Assembly (NCBI GenBank): GCA_039208045.1
Contig: JBCCRH010000409.1
Coordinates: 1 to 5,288 of the forward strand
Length of the DNA stretch: 5,288 nt
From: JBCCRH01 sp039208045
GTDB lineage: Bacteria; Bacteroidota; Bacteroidia; Chitinophagales; Saprospiraceae
Direction of reading: 5' to 3'
Translations under genes and position numbers: made by a program
Shown: one piece after another, positions 4,912 to 5,288 of the stretch
Position numbering within the stretch: the stretch's first letter is position 1
How the letters are laid out: every line of letters starts with the position of its first letter
Notes under the pieces: generated by a model
What the model was told of the DNA's origin: nothing
What the model saw: the letters and a program-made list of their open reading frames with translations, nothing else
The model's database searches: none

Positions 4912-5288
4912 ATGAATATACTTCAAATCATTAAGCAGGGGGTGAGCCAGGGCGTCGAACAGCTCTATGGGCAAGCTATTGCAGCCGATAAGGTGACACT
5001 CAATGAGACGCGGAAAGAGTTTGAGGGCGACTTTACGGTGGTAGTCTTTCCATTTACCAAAATGGCGCGCAAAAAGCCCGATGTCATTGGAGAAGAGCTG
5101 GGTACTTACTTGGTAGGGGCAGTGACGGAAATCAAATCGTTCAATGTCATCAAAGGCTTCCTCAATTTAGTGATCGATGATGCCTATTGGGCAAGTTTCT
5201 TGAAGGAGCATTACGCCAATGTTCATTATGGCGTGCACCCTTCTAATGGTCGCAAGGTGATGGTAGAGTTTTCTTCTCCCAATACCAA
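4912..5288 (+). CDS. argS: Arginyl-tRNA synthetase, N-terminal part (cut by window end)
   Basis: Only the first 125 codons plus two bases are present, and the frame is open at the window edge. ArgS is the class I synthetase that charges tRNA-Arg. Residues 1-110 correspond to the N-terminal additional domain that binds the tRNA-Arg D-loop: MNILQIIKQGVSQGVEQLYG, then KEFEGDFTVVVFPFTKMARKKPDVIGEELG (35-64), and FNVIKGFLNLVI (77-88). The visible end, VMVEFSSPNT (116-125), is the standard lead-in to the HIGH motif of the catalytic Rossmann domain (VEFSSPNTNKPLHLGH in relatives), which lies just outside the window. The start ATG at 4912 fits the family N-terminus. No obvious Shine-Dalgarno sequence is present, as is normal for Bacteroidota. 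A separate promoter upstream (TAACTTTG) suggests independent transcription from the Uma2/secreted-protein series. Confidence 0.93.
   Translation, partial: MNILQIIKQGVSQGVEQLYGQAIAADKVTLNETRKEFEGDFTVVVFPFTKMARKKPDVIGEELGTYLVGAVTEIKSFNVIKGFLNLVIDDAYWASFLKEHYANVHYGVHPSNGRKVMVEFSSPNT

Overview
The window looks like chromosomal DNA from a Bacteroidota bacterium, most likely the Saprospiria (Saprospiraceae/Lewinellaceae-like) group. The grounds are a RsmD and an ArgS N-terminus of Bacteroidota type, weak or absent Shine-Dalgarno sequences, an exact TAnnTTTG promoter element ahead of argS, and moderate GC. The lineage call is inference from protein style, not a database match.

Layout: (1) bases 1-163 form a long imperfect palindrome, probably a MITE-like or extragenic hairpin repeat. 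(2) A plus-strand NAD(P)H-dependent FMN reductase-family gene follows; its credible start is 227, not the in-frame ATG at 143 inside the repeat. (3) Converging on it with a 4-bp overlap is a minus-strand multi-pass GT-C (family 39/83-like) glycosyltransferase. (4) Divergent from that is a plus-strand series: rsmD (16S rRNA G966 methyltransferase), two tandem Uma2-family PD-(D/E)XK nuclease-like genes, a small secreted protein of unknown function, and the first 125 codons of argS (arginyl-tRNA synthetase), cut by the window end just before its HIGH motif.

Most of the content is ordinary housekeeping and accessory genes, and I do not see a convincing new multi-gene system. The most informative part is the Uma2 pair. 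It is a direct tandem duplication with a period of about 753-754 bp, whose second copy carries a short remnant of the rsmD 3' end, so the direction of duplication can be read. The two copies are mosaic: the 5' part is about 92% identical in DNA, the middle is strongly diverged, and the catalytic core is identical in protein over 41 residues while differing synonymously at 18 of 41 codons. That suggests partial gene conversion plus strong purifying selection on the nuclease core.

Other points to check are a GPPY in place of the usual (D/N)PPY catalytic motif in RsmD, loss of the second acidic residue of the Asp-Glu pair in the glycosyltransferase, and a perfect 10-bp inverted repeat inside the glycosyltransferase gene placed to end transcription of the FMN reductase gene. 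No stretch over 300 bases lacks a gene. No tRNA, rRNA, CRISPR array or transposase was seen.
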